This document shows, piece after piece, positions 17,839 to 26,669 of a stretch of DNA of 32,067 nucleotides (positions within the stretch are counted from its first letter, which is position 1; each line of letters starts with the position of its first letter). The stretch comes from Pseudogulbenkiania sp. (lineage in GTDB: Bacteria; Pseudomonadota; Gammaproteobacteria; Burkholderiales; Chromobacteriaceae). Both the position numbers and the translations under genes were made by a program. The notes under the pieces are model-generated. The model was given only the letters and a program-made list of their open reading frames with translations, did no database searches and was not told where the DNA came from. The DNA lies in the NCBI GenBank assembly GCA_018260425.1, contig JAGLBD010000005.1:66590-98656 (forward strand). The letters are read 5' to 3'.

Positions 17839-19806
17839 ATGTCCCAAGCATCTAATAGCATGATAAATTGCGCGGCGCAAAGTGACGAAAATTATTTTTC
17901 TGATCTTTTGTTATCTTTGTGGGCTACACAAGGAGCTGCATTTCAGAAGCATCACGATCTTTCTACAGAACAAGGTCGTGAATATTTTGTATATTGGCTT
18001 CTAACCAATGGGGGCGCACTGTTTCCTGGTATTTCTGATGAAATTCAGCGTGATCTAATTCGGTGTAGTCATATCTACCCGTATTGTGATGGTCCTGTAA
18101 CTAGTACATTGCTTTTGCGTTCTATTCTACGTTTCAGAACCGACGTGCAGTTAAAGGGAAGCGTCAATTCAGAAGAACGTTTTCGCTCAGCATGGCAATG
18201 GTTTCTTCATGGTGGTTTTCGGGATTATGGACTACCTAATGGTTTACCTGTAATTTCAGGTGTTGACCTATTTGAATGTAAATTCTTCGAATCCAACGGT
18301 TTCAAGACAGTTATTCCACAGGTAGCTACGTTTCTTTTCCGTATCCACAATGATTACGTAAAAAACATTAAAAAGCCTTATTATATTTACTCTTGGTATT
18401 ATCACACTGGTATTTGGGCGCTCTCGTCGCTTCATAACCCATTTGGTGATACCGTACTGGCCGCACTTGCCGCAAAGCGTGAAGAGAGGCCACTTCCTGA
18501 TGGTGTGAGTCCGTGGGCTAGTTGGTTCTATGACGCGAACCTGATTGCAGATCAGTTTGAGCTCCTAGATTCGGAGCAGGTGGAAGATCAGAACATCGAA
18601 GGGTGGTGGCGTGAGTTTGGTATTCATTTGTACTGTGAAGCTAATGCTAGATTGAGTACACTATTGCCCGAACTCAGCTTGAAGCCGGTCGTTGTTCAAA
18701 ATAGTACAGAGACAGCACCTCAGATCGCCCTGGTTGGTTACCCAAAAGGCGAGTTCGGGATAGGTGAGGATATTCGTTTACTACGTCAATCTCTGGAGTC
18801 CGTCGGTTTGGAGTCCACCGCGTTTCGTGTTCCTGGCACGATTGTTGCTCGTGAAGGAATTAATGAGCCATGTCTGGATATTGCAGTCCTTTCCAGCGGG
18901 GTGAAGACTGTTTTTTATGCGATGCCAGCATTTGATACATTGATGCTCTATGCACGTAATGGTCGTTCGAACTTTCCTGATGCAAAGAAAATTGGGTTTT
19001 GGCAGTGGGAGTTAGAAAAATTTCCCAGAGAAGCCCGTTTTGCATTCAATCTGATTGATGAAGTATGGTGTCATTCTGCCCACTCAGAAAATTCGTTTAG
19101 AGTGGAAAGTAATAAGCCGGTTTACAGAGTACCGCTTCCAGTTAGTGTACCTGTAACTTCCAAAGCTAATCGATCAGACTATGGATTGCCAGAAGATAGT
19201 TTTGTTTTCTTCACGAGTTTTGATGGAGCTTCTTATATTTCAAGAAAAAATCCATTAGCAACCATCGAAGCATTCCAGCGCGCTTTTCCAAAGTCTGAGC
19301 GCAATGTGGTTTTGCTGATCAAAGTCATGAATCAGCAAATGTCATCGATTTGGCGAGAGTGCATGGGAAGGATTGCATCAGATAGTCGAATTCGTGTGAT
19401 TAATCAGGTCATGGATCGTATCGAGTACTATAGATTATTGCAATCCATTGATGCTGTTATTTCCCTGCACCGTGCAGAAGGCTTTGGACGCCTGATGGCT
19501 GAGGCTATGGCCTACTCTATTCCTGTTATTGCATCAGGCTACTCCGGGAATATGGATTTCATGAACGATGACAATAGCTGGTTAGTTCCAGGTGAACTTG
19601 TTCCACTATTCAGCGGCGACTATCCATTTCATAATGGTCAGCGTTGGTTTTCGGCTGATGTGGATGTGGCATCGAAAATGCTGATTGAGTGTAGAGAAGA
19701 TGCTGCAATTCGTTTGAGCAAAGCAGAAAAAGGTCGTAATACGATTGAGAGTAATTATAGTATCGATGCGTGTGGAAAATTTTATAAGAAATTAATGGGG
19801 TATTGA
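17839..19806 (+). CDS. Large glycosyltransferase: unassigned N-terminal domain plus GT4 domain
   Basis: 655 residues, far longer than a plain GT4 enzyme. Residues 1 to about 285 are rich in aromatic residues and helices (for example RFRSAWQWFLHGGFRDYG and YYIYSWYYHTGIWAL) and match no family I can name. A GT-B region begins near residue 295 with LVGYPKGEFGIGEDIRLL. It continues with IGFWQWELEKFP, the linker AHSENSFR, SRKNPLATIEAFQRAF, and the donor site LHRAEGFGRLMAEAMAYSIPVIAS, where the two conserved glutamates are present. ATG 17839 follows TAAGGAA. The adjacent GTG 17836 adds one residue only. Such extended enzymes in ABC-type O-antigen loci sometimes carry two activities or a coiled/structural extension. 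That is possible here but unproven. Confidence 0.85.
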   Translation: MSQASNSMINCAAQSDENYFSDLLLSLWATQGAAFQKHHDLSTEQGREYFVYWLLTNGGALFPGISDEIQRDLIRCSHIYPYCDGPVTSTLLLRSILRFRTDVQLKGSVNSEERFRSAWQWFLHGGFRDYGLPNGLPVISGVDLFECKFFESNGFKTVIPQVATFLFRIHNDYVKNIKKPYYIYSWYYHTGIWALSSLHNPFGDTVLAALAAKREERPLPDGVSPWASWFYDANLIADQFELLDSEQVEDQNIEGWWREFGIHLYCEANARLSTLLPELSLKPVVVQNSTETAPQIALVGYPKGEFGIGEDIRLLRQSLESVGLESTAFRVPGTIVAREGINEPCLDIAVLSSGVKTVFYAMPAFDTLMLYARNGRSNFPDAKKIGFWQWELEKFPREARFAFNLIDEVWCHSAHSENSFRVESNKPVYRVPLPVSVPVTSKANRSDYGLPEDSFVFFTSFDGASYISRKNPLATIEAFQRAFPKSERNVVLLIKVMNQQMSSIWRECMGRIASDSRIRVINQVMDRIEYYRLLQSIDAVISLHRAEGFGRLMAEAMAYSIPVIASGYSGNMDFMNDDNSWLVPGELVPLFSGDYPFHNGQRWFSADVDVASKMLIECREDAAIRLSKAEKGRNTIESNYSIDACGKFYKKLMGY

Positions 19807-19808
19807 TC

Positions 19809-21902
19809 GTGTCAAGCTACTCTTCGAATTTTGATGATATTGCGTATTCGGAACTCATCATTGGTAATCGATTCGTTTACGAAAATCAGATTTCTGATGT
19901 TGGCGATATTACGTCAAGTGCGGCTGAGCGTCTCGCATCTGAACTTTCACGCAGAGAACCTCGTTGTCGCATGAACAATGAGAGAAAAGCCCGAGTTCTT
20001 GTTCTTTCTGGAGGTGCTGATGGCTACCTACTCAACACACTGGATTCGCTTGCCTCTCATGCATCGCATTATCAGCTTGAAGTCGTTCTGGTTCCCTATT
20101 ATGGGTTGATCGAAAATTTGACTATTTTCTCAACCATTCCATGGCTGAGCATACAGGACGCTAATGCCCACGGAGTAGAGGTGCTAAACCGAGCATGCCT
20201 TGAGTCCGATACCGAGAATTTGGTCATTCTTTCTCAGTATGAACGAGTTGTCATCGATACTATTGACGAGCTTTTCTCGACTTTCGACATCAAGGACGGG
20301 CTAGGCTCTGTTGGAACAAAAATCCTTGGTGTCGATGGGAGGTTGATTGAAGCAGGTGGTCGTTGTTACATGGATAAAGGTCTGGTATCCATGGGCAAGG
20401 GAGAGATTTCCACACGTACCTTCTATAATTATGCTCATATTGTCAACTTCTATTCTGGTTGTTTTGCAACCAAGAAATCGATTTTGAAAGAATTTGGTGG
20501 TTTCGATAAAGAGTTTACGGTCGGTACTTTCGAATTTCTTGATTATTTTCATAAATTGCAATCCAACGGCTACACAAATTTTTATCAGCCATTGGCGCGA
20601 ACAATTTGCTACGGTGAAATGCTGCCAAACCATGGAAAGAATTGTATTTCCCGGCCTGAATTTACTGTAACGCTCTCCAAAATCAAAGAAAAATGGCCTG
20701 AATTCTATTGTGGTCACAGTAGTAAAAACAAGTTCCTCGGTAATAATATTAAAGGCCATTTGCTGTTTCTTGATTTTTTTATACCAGACCCTGAATCAGA
20801 TGCCGGATCTGTAACAACTGTCAATCTGTTGAAAACATATCTAGATCTTGGCTGGCATATTAGTTTTATGCCGACGATAGTACGTAATTATAATGAACGT
20901 ACTGCAAAAAAACTGATTCGTATGGGAGTAGAAGTTATCCACCAAGGTGAGATGGATAACCTTGAAACGCTTGCAGCTGTTTATCCGAATGCAATAGATT
21001 TTGTATTTGCAATTCGTGTGACTGTGCTCGCTAATTTAATCGAACCCATTCGCCATCTTTTTCCAAATGCCCCTTTGGCGTATTTCGATTGTGATTTGCA
21101 CTATATACGTATGTTGCGTGAGTCCGTTCTCAAAAACGACTGGAAACTACATGCAGATGCAATGCGCACTAAACTTGAAGAATTAAGGTGCTTCATCGAG
21201 GCTGACTGCTCTATTGTGCACACTCAAGTCGAGTATGAAACTGTCCAAGCAGAAGTAAAACTTGACAATATGGTTGAGTTGCCTTATGTGACGGAAGTTA
21301 GAAGATCCGGGGTTTCTTACGAAAAACGTTTCGATGTCATGTTCTTGGGGGGCTACGAGCATCTACCCAATGTTGATGCTGCGACATATTTTGTTGCGGA
21401 TATTTGGAATAAAATTTGTCATAGACTTCCTCGTAATGCACGGTTGATTCTTGTTGGTTCCAAACCTAGTGCTGAAATTAAAGCCTTGGCATGTGACAAC
21501 ATTGTTGTTACGGGGCAGGTACCGCACCTTGAGCCGTATTTTGATACGACAAGGGTGTTTGTTGCTCCTCTGCGCTACGGCGCAGGGGTAAAAGGTAAGT
21601 TGATTACAGCTTTAGCTCAGGGTGTGCCCTCTGTTGTTACGCCTATTGCTGCAGAAGGAATTCCTGTTCAGCATGGCAATGAAGTGCTCATTGCAGATGA
21701 TTCGGTTTCGTTTGGCGAGGAGGTTGTTCGGTTATACAACGATCCAGCACTTTGGGGGCACATGCAGGAATGCGGATATACTTTCATTCAGCGTAATGCT
21801 TCTTTGGATGTTTATACCGAGATATGCGAGAAAGTGCTGGCGATTTCGCGCGAAACCTGGACTAAACGTTTTGAGTCCAGGATTCGCGAAGAGCTGATGT
21901 AA
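19809..21902 (+). CDS. Two-domain glycosyltransferase (GT2-like degenerate + GT4)
   Basis: A 697-residue protein. The N-terminal region (about 45-275) has the layout of a GT2 domain: VLVLSGGADGYLLNTLDSLA, VPYYGLIENL, then GSVGTKILGVDGRLIEAGG and FGGFDKEF. The usual DxD is missing, replaced by an ILSQYER stretch. The C-terminal region (about 305-690) is a GT4-type GT-B fold. It has FLDFFIPDPESDAGSVTTVNLL, YFDCDLHYIRMLRE, MFLGGYEHLPNVDAA, and VAPLRYGAGVKGKLITALAQGVPSVVTP, with the C-terminal sugar-nucleotide site. GTG 19809 is preferred, with GGGG eight bases upstream; TTG 19803 would overlap the previous stop. Only the second domain is confidently active. Confidence 0.84.
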   Translation: MSSYSSNFDDIAYSELIIGNRFVYENQISDVGDITSSAAERLASELSRREPRCRMNNERKARVLVLSGGADGYLLNTLDSLASHASHYQLEVVLVPYYGLIENLTIFSTIPWLSIQDANAHGVEVLNRACLESDTENLVILSQYERVVIDTIDELFSTFDIKDGLGSVGTKILGVDGRLIEAGGRCYMDKGLVSMGKGEISTRTFYNYAHIVNFYSGCFATKKSILKEFGGFDKEFTVGTFEFLDYFHKLQSNGYTNFYQPLARTICYGEMLPNHGKNCISRPEFTVTLSKIKEKWPEFYCGHSSKNKFLGNNIKGHLLFLDFFIPDPESDAGSVTTVNLLKTYLDLGWHISFMPTIVRNYNERTAKKLIRMGVEVIHQGEMDNLETLAAVYPNAIDFVFAIRVTVLANLIEPIRHLFPNAPLAYFDCDLHYIRMLRESVLKNDWKLHADAMRTKLEELRCFIEADCSIVHTQVEYETVQAEVKLDNMVELPYVTEVRRSGVSYEKRFDVMFLGGYEHLPNVDAATYFVADIWNKICHRLPRNARLILVGSKPSAEIKALACDNIVVTGQVPHLEPYFDTTRVFVAPLRYGAGVKGKLITALAQGVPSVVTPIAAEGIPVQHGNEVLIADDSVSFGEEVVRLYNDPALWGHMQECGYTFIQRNASLDVYTEICEKVLAISRETWTKRFESRIREELM

Positions 21903-21919
21903 ATGACGGGATTATACGA

Positions 21920-22957
21920 ATGCGCTTGATATTAGCTGCTCCTGATATTGTTAGTGGTGATGCGGTCGGCAATCATTGCTTGTCGCTTGTTCGGGCTGCC
22001 CGTCGTATTGGTATGGATGCTTTTGCCTATGCTCGCAACCGATGCGACGGTGTTCTCGATATTGACAGAGTGATGGATGACCTGAGAGATGATGACACGT
22101 TACTCATAAGTTATTCTATTTTTGACCCTAGTCTCGAGAAAATGCTCGCATTTGCTGGTCGTAAAATTGTTTATTACCACGGAGTCACTCCATCGGAGTT
22201 ACTTGTTGAACATGATCCGGTTACCGCGGAAGTATGCGCACGCTCAAGCACGCAGTATCCATTGTTTTCAAAGTTTCAAACGGTGATGGTGAACTCTTCA
22301 TTTTCTGCACGTTCATTGAGTGGCTATATATCTCCTGATGTAGTTCGGGTTGTTCCTCCCGTCAGCCCGGACATGTCCTTGTTTGCGAAATGCCCAAAAG
22401 ATAAATTCTCAAACTGGAGCCGAGAAAAATGTCTTGAGTTGCTTGTTGTGGGCCGCGTTGTGCCGCACAAACGCATCGAAGATGCAATCAGCCTGGTCGA
22501 TGCATTGAAAAAAGAGAATATAGAGGTAAGGCTGACAGTTGTAGGTAGCACACCGCATGCGCATTACCTAACATTTTTGAATGAGCAGATTAAATTATTA
22601 AAACTAGAAAGCTCTATACGTATATGCGGAATGGTTTCTGAAGATTTTTTACATAAACATTTTGTTGAAGCGGATGCCCTTATCAGCATGAGTCTTCACG
22701 AAGGTTTTTATGTCCCATTGTTAGAGGCAATGCACTTTGGTCTGCCTGTCTTTATTCGTAATGGTACTGCGTCTGAGGAAATTGGTGGTGATGCTGTATT
22801 TGGGTTTGATGGTGTCATCGAGGCATTGCACTTGATTAAACAAGTCGTTGCGATGCCTGAGCTTGCATATGAAAAAATAGCTCGCGGGTTTACCCGGAAC
22901 AGAGAGCTTTTGGAGCTTGCCTCAGACCATTCATTGGCGAACATCTTTAAACCCTAA
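21920..22957 (+). CDS. GT4 family glycosyltransferase
   Basis: A 345-residue GT-B enzyme. The N-terminal acceptor domain has IVSGDAVGNHCLSLVRAAR and IVYYHGVTPSELLVEHDPVT, a pattern frequent in O-antigen mannosyl/rhamnosyl transferases. The donor domain has LLVVGRVVPHKRIEDAISLV (basic residues facing phosphates) and SLHEGFYVPLLEAMHFGLPVF (E-x7-E). The ATG at 21920 is 17 bases after the previous stop, with only a weak GGG upstream. Nucleotide sugar and linkage cannot be assigned. Confidence 0.9.
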   Translation: MRLILAAPDIVSGDAVGNHCLSLVRAARRIGMDAFAYARNRCDGVLDIDRVMDDLRDDDTLLISYSIFDPSLEKMLAFAGRKIVYYHGVTPSELLVEHDPVTAEVCARSSTQYPLFSKFQTVMVNSSFSARSLSGYISPDVVRVVPPVSPDMSLFAKCPKDKFSNWSREKCLELLVVGRVVPHKRIEDAISLVDALKKENIEVRLTVVGSTPHAHYLTFLNEQIKLLKLESSIRICGMVSEDFLHKHFVEADALISMSLHEGFYVPLLEAMHFGLPVFIRNGTASEEIGGDAVFGFDGVIEALHLIKQVVAMPELAYEKIARGFTRNRELLELASDHSLANIFKP

Positions 22958-23033
22958 TAGCTTTCTCTTTGTTAGATGGAAAACTATTGAATATTTTGGC
23001 AATTGCATACAGCTATCCGCAAGGGTTAATTTA

Positions 23034-24017
23034 ATGCCTATTAATAAAATTCTGCTTACTACATACAGTACGGCATTTCTGATGAGTGGTGGTAGTGAGT
23101 CAGAGCTGGTACAAGTTGCCGAAATGCTGAATAATGACCATTTTCAGACTGATGTCTATGGCATAAAAAGTCGTCCGCTGCACTATTACGATAGGGTGAT
23201 GCATTTTTCGTTGCATGCTGATGGTGATTCAATCATACGAGAAGTGTCAAAGTACGGTGCACCAATCATGTTATGGCCGCACGTTTGGTGGACTGAGGCA
23301 CCTTCTGCTCATGAGGTGTCTCGGATTGAAAGTTTAATTAACCATGTAGATCATCTAGTCTTCAATTCGGATACTGAGCTTGCTCATTTCTGCAATTATT
23401 TGCAGGTTGATCGTGACAAATGTTTCGTCATCCCACATGGTATTTCGGGTAAATTTTTGCAGCCTTATGACGTAGATTTGTTGCAGTCCGTCTGTGATGT
23501 GACTGACTACGCGGTTTGTCCTGGCCTGATTGAACCTGTTAAAAATCAGCTGGAGCTTATCCGTGCGCTCAATCAAATTGGTATGAATGGTTTGTTTATT
23601 GGTGGTTATCGCGACCGTGATTATTTTTTGAAATGTCAACAAGAGGCTCACCCGGGGATACACTTCCTTCCATTTATTCAACCCTGCAGTGCCCTTTTAC
23701 GCGCAGCAGTGGGAGGCGCTCGACTGTTGGTCGAGCCAAGTTATGATCCTCCCGGGCGATCTTGTATCGAAGGTGCATTTCTCCGAAAACCATTGATCAT
23801 GCTTGATGGTGATTGGCAAAGAGAACATTTCTTCGAGCATGCCTGGTATTCTGATAATCCTGGATCGTCTGCAATTGCTCAAGCGATTCGGACTGCGCTA
23901 GGTGCGAATGACCAAGTCGAACATGTTGACGCATTGCATGATCATGTAACTCAGAAACATTCACCGGAGCGAATTACCAGTGTCTTAAATAAGATCATGC
24001 AAACCAAAATTAAATAA
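23034..24017 (+). CDS. GT4-like glycosyltransferase
   Basis: 327 residues from ATG 23034, which has AAGGG eight bases upstream. The longer frame back to 22917 overlaps the previous gene and adds 39 residues unlike the family. The order of motifs parallels the enzyme at 14093-15091: TTYSTAFLMSGGSESELVQV, HLVFNSDTELAHF, VIPHGISG, then CPGLIEPVKNQLELIRALNQ and EPSYDPPGRSCIEGAFLRKPLIM. The usual EPRKN is EPVKN here, so one basic donor contact is gone. The pair looks like diverged paralogues. The stop codon TAA overlaps the next ATG by one base. Confidence 0.85.
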   Translation: MPINKILLTTYSTAFLMSGGSESELVQVAEMLNNDHFQTDVYGIKSRPLHYYDRVMHFSLHADGDSIIREVSKYGAPIMLWPHVWWTEAPSAHEVSRIESLINHVDHLVFNSDTELAHFCNYLQVDRDKCFVIPHGISGKFLQPYDVDLLQSVCDVTDYAVCPGLIEPVKNQLELIRALNQIGMNGLFIGGYRDRDYFLKCQQEAHPGIHFLPFIQPCSALLRAAVGGARLLVEPSYDPPGRSCIEGAFLRKPLIMLDGDWQREHFFEHAWYSDNPGSSAIAQAIRTALGANDQVEHVDALHDHVTQKHSPERITSVLNKIMQTKIK

Positions 24018-25063
24018 TGAATACCACGCCAAGAATTCTCGTTGTTCAGCGTCGCTCAATGACGGATGGTTCACACTCTTCCAGAACGATCGGTGCACGC
24101 TTTGCTCCGCTACTTTCGTATATGAGTAAAAATGGCATGATTGAATGGGAGTTGATCCCTGATGAGCATGTCAATATAACCGTATTGAATAAATTTGATT
24201 TTGTGCTTTTCAATAAGCATGTTTCAAACCACTCGCTTAGCATTTTGAGGATGGCTAACGAGTTAGGCATTAATACCATCTATGATCTTGACGATTGGTT
24301 GCTGGATCTTCCTTCTTGGAGTGTTCTCGAAATGGATGAAGATATTCTTTCGAATGTCACTTTCATGATCCGGGAAGCGAAGATTGCAACGGCATCTAAT
24401 CGCCAACTTAAAGAGAAGATGGAAAGGCTGCGTCATAGCGAAGTTCATATTATACAAAATGGATTCGATCCGCGAACATTTGATATTTCTCCATCAAATT
24501 GGAGTGAAAGCACACCAAAAAAAATCATATTTTCAAATCTTGATGGTGTAAAACTGATCAAGTTTAGAGAGGATTTTTTCAATGTCCTCAGCGATTTTTT
24601 GAATAATAATGATGTCGAGATTGAGTTTTGGGGGGATCCTTTCCCTGAGTTGCCGTTGATTCCAAAACTGATAATTCGAGGTTGCAAAGAAAATATTGCC
24701 TACAAAATGGCGATACGTGATCGTGGCTATCTATTTGCGATTGTTCCTTTGGGTGGGGAAGAGGATCATGATACTCTTTCATTTAATTCATGCAAGTCGC
24801 CAATAAAATACGTTGATTATGGAAGTCTTGGTATACCTGCTATATTTTCTGACTGCCCAACGTATCGATCTGAGATACGCCATGGTGAAACAGGGCTCTT
24901 GGCCAAAAATAATAGTAGTGAGTGGCGTTCTGCATTGAATGAAATGCTGAGTAATTCTTTACTTCGTCAGAGCATTCGAAATAATTCCTATCATGATGTA
25001 ATGCAGAGATTTGATGTGGCATATATCGCAAAGAATTTTTTAGCTGTTATGAGTGATGTTTAA
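24017..25063 (+). CDS. Glycosyltransferase-like protein, GT-B fold
   Basis: 348 residues. It begins RILVVQRRSMTDGSHSSRTIGARFAPLL and contains TIYDLDDWLLDLP (a DLDD motif common in a GT4-related group), TASNRQLKEKM and HIIQNGFDPRTFD at the domain boundary. The second half keeps a Rossmann-like layout and SPIKYVDYGSLGIPAIFSDCPTYRSEI, in which the normal E-x7-E acidic pair is not obvious. It is therefore a divergent member, and activity is likely but less sure than for its neighbours. ATG 24017 overlaps the preceding stop (TAATG). 15 bases separate its stop from the phosphatase. Confidence 0.78.
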   Translation: MNTTPRILVVQRRSMTDGSHSSRTIGARFAPLLSYMSKNGMIEWELIPDEHVNITVLNKFDFVLFNKHVSNHSLSILRMANELGINTIYDLDDWLLDLPSWSVLEMDEDILSNVTFMIREAKIATASNRQLKEKMERLRHSEVHIIQNGFDPRTFDISPSNWSESTPKKIIFSNLDGVKLIKFREDFFNVLSDFLNNNDVEIEFWGDPFPELPLIPKLIIRGCKENIAYKMAIRDRGYLFAIVPLGGEEDHDTLSFNSCKSPIKYVDYGSLGIPAIFSDCPTYRSEIRHGETGLLAKNNSSEWRSALNEMLSNSLLRQSIRNNSYHDVMQRFDVAYIAKNFLAVMSDV

Positions 25064-25078
25064 TTTTAGGCGAAATTT

Positions 25079-25669
25079 ATGGATTTATTATTGATAAGAC
25101 ATGGGCAGTCACAAGGTAATGTTGCTGGTCTGCTTAATTCGACGCCTTTAGATCCATTGACCGAAGTTGGTATTGAACAAGCTGCATTTCTTAAGGACTT
25201 GCTGGCTGAGCTGAACCTTAGGCCTGATTACATCGTTACCAGTCCTTGGACTCGTGCTGTTCAAACAACTGATGTCATCTTTGGTAAAGATTCTAAACGT
25301 ATAGTTGAACCACGGCTGGGTGAAACGGATCCAGGTAGGTTTGCGCAATGGAAAGCGAGTGACTTTAGGGAAAAATACCCTGACTTTGGAACTTTCCTTT
25401 CTGATCGCCACGAAGAAGGTGAGTCTCATCTTGAGCTTGCTGCGCGTTGTATTGATTGGCTAGAACAAGTGTTTTTGCGCCGAAAAGTTGAGCCTGGGCT
25501 GATGGCCGTCGTGTGCCATGCTGGTCCAGTGTCTGTTATTTCTCAGTATCTGCTGAGTATACCTCTATCTTTGTTTCCCATGGTTCTTGTTCCCAATGCT
25601 TCGCTGACAATGTTCCGTTATGATGTGAAAAGGAAGATGCATTATCTGGAATATGCAGGTAAGAAATGA
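25079..25669 (+). CDS. Histidine phosphatase family protein (phosphoglycerate mutase-like)
   Basis: 196 residues of the histidine phosphatase superfamily. It has the LIRHGQSQGN motif (5-14) with phospho-accepting H8, SPWTRAVQT (55-63) with the second basic residue, an acidic ETDPG stretch (E82), and H147 in VVCHAGP as the other catalytic histidine. All core residues are present, so an active phosphomonoesterase is expected. Its substrate is unknown. In this setting a sugar phosphate or a lipid-phosphate intermediate is a reasonable guess, while co-option from general metabolism is the alternative. AGG lies eight bases before ATG. It is the last gene before the weak terminator at 25680. Confidence 0.88.
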   Translation: MDLLLIRHGQSQGNVAGLLNSTPLDPLTEVGIEQAAFLKDLLAELNLRPDYIVTSPWTRAVQTTDVIFGKDSKRIVEPRLGETDPGRFAQWKASDFREKYPDFGTFLSDRHEEGESHLELAARCIDWLEQVFLRRKVEPGLMAVVCHAGPVSVISQYLLSIPLSLFPMVLVPNASLTMFRYDVKRKMHYLEYAGKK

Positions 25670-25679
25670 GCAGTAAGGG

Positions 25680-25706
25680 CAGTTTTCAATCTACGAAAAC
25701 TGTTTG
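25680..25706 (+). terminator. Weak intrinsic terminator after the phosphatase gene
   Basis: An 8-bp perfect stem (CAGTTTTC with GAAAACTG, 25680-25687 and 25695-25702) with a 7-nt loop is followed by TTTG. The stem is AT-rich and the T run is short, so read-through is likely. It lies 11 bases past the stop codon. Confidence 0.5.
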
Positions 25707-25741
25707 AGATAGAATATTCGGGTCCTGACCTATGTCGTTTC

Positions 25742-25770
25742 TTGACGCACTTTGCCGTTTGCAATATGTT
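25742..25770 (+). promoter_or_regulatory. Candidate internal promoter for the heptose genes
   Basis: TTGACG (25742-25747) and TATGTT (25765-25770) are separated by 17 bases: a 5/6 match to the -35 consensus and a 4/6 match to the -10. They stand 36 bases before the reductase ATG, in a 136-base gap that also contains the weak terminator. This is the longest gap between genes inside the cluster. Confidence 0.5.
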
Positions 25771-25805
25771 AAATTGGTTATAAATCCCATTTTTGGATAA
25801 AATTC

Positions 25806-26657
25806 ATGGGTCAAAAGTATATTATCGTAGGAGCAACCGGTTACATTGGAGCTCCTCTTCTCCGCGCGGCTGGAATGAAAGGCATCGCTATTGGGACTTC
25901 CTCAAACGGCGCAGGTCACTTGCTCAAACTTGATCTTGCTGTTCCGGAGAGCTTTGAATTTGATCTTATCAACGCTGGCGATACTATTTTCGTTACAGCA
26001 GCCCTCTCTGCGCCTGATGTGTGTGCCAAAGAACACGACCGCGCATGGAGTGTCAATGTTAGCGGTACAATTCACTTAATCCAAGAGGCATGCGCAAGAG
26101 GTGCTCATGTCATTTTCTTTTCGAGTGATACGGTATACGGAGAGAGTTCAACTTCTTTGATTGAGTCTTCCCCATGTTCTCCTTCTGGTGACTATGGAGT
26201 CATGAAACGAACTGTGGAAGAGTTCTTTGCACATGAGCCGTTATTCAAGGCTATTAGATTGTCTTACGTCTTCTCCAAGGATGACAAATTTACCCGCTAT
26301 CTCGCCGATTGCGTAAACAATGATCGACCTGCAGAGTTGTTTCATCCCTTTTATCGATCTATCATTCATCGCGAAGACGTCATCAATGGAGTACTTGCTC
26401 TTTCTGCGAAGTGGGGCAGTATCTCACAAAGATACATTAACTTCGGTGGGCCTGAGTCGATTTCCAGAATTGATTTTGCCAGCATTCTGAAAGAGAATGC
26501 TTTACGGAAGCTGGAGTTTACAGTTACAGAACCTGACGAGACTTTCTTTACGAACAGACCCCGGATGATCAATATGTGTTCTGAGGTTTTGCCGCAGATC
26601 CTAGGGCGTGAGCAGCATAGTCTTGCAGAAGCAGTACAAATCGAATTCGAAAATTGA
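25806..26657 (+). CDS. NAD(P)-dependent SDR reductase/epimerase, probable GDP-keto-heptose reductase
   Basis: 283 residues of the extended short-chain dehydrogenase family, RmlD-like branch. It has the dinucleotide motif GATGYIG (9-15), AALSAPDVCAKEHDRAWSVNV, SSDTVYG (106-112), and the catalytic YGVMK pair Y130 and K134. It starts the heptose block directly before a GDP-sugar 4,6-dehydratase. By analogy with the Yersinia DmhA/DmhB pair and Campylobacter capsule reductases, it would reduce the 4-keto-6-deoxy-heptose intermediate. It is only distantly like DmhB as far as I can tell. An epimerase/reductase giving another stereoisomer is also possible. The stop is 12 bases before the next start. 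Confidence 0.78.
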   Translation: MGQKYIIVGATGYIGAPLLRAAGMKGIAIGTSSNGAGHLLKLDLAVPESFEFDLINAGDTIFVTAALSAPDVCAKEHDRAWSVNVSGTIHLIQEACARGAHVIFFSSDTVYGESSTSLIESSPCSPSGDYGVMKRTVEEFFAHEPLFKAIRLSYVFSKDDKFTRYLADCVNNDRPAELFHPFYRSIIHREDVINGVLALSAKWGSISQRYINFGGPESISRIDFASILKENALRKLEFTVTEPDETFFTNRPRMINMCSEVLPQILGREQHSLAEAVQIEFEN

Positions 26658-26669
26658 TCGGAATATTTC

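Noticed and set aside
20301-20759. 152-codon minus-strand frame
   Set aside because: It lies antisense to the two-domain glycosyltransferase and shows no recognisable domain or start signal.
22917-23033. Upstream extension of the glycosyltransferase at 23034
   Set aside because: The 39 extra residues overlap the end of the previous gene and do not resemble the family. ATG 23034 has AAGGG at good spacing.
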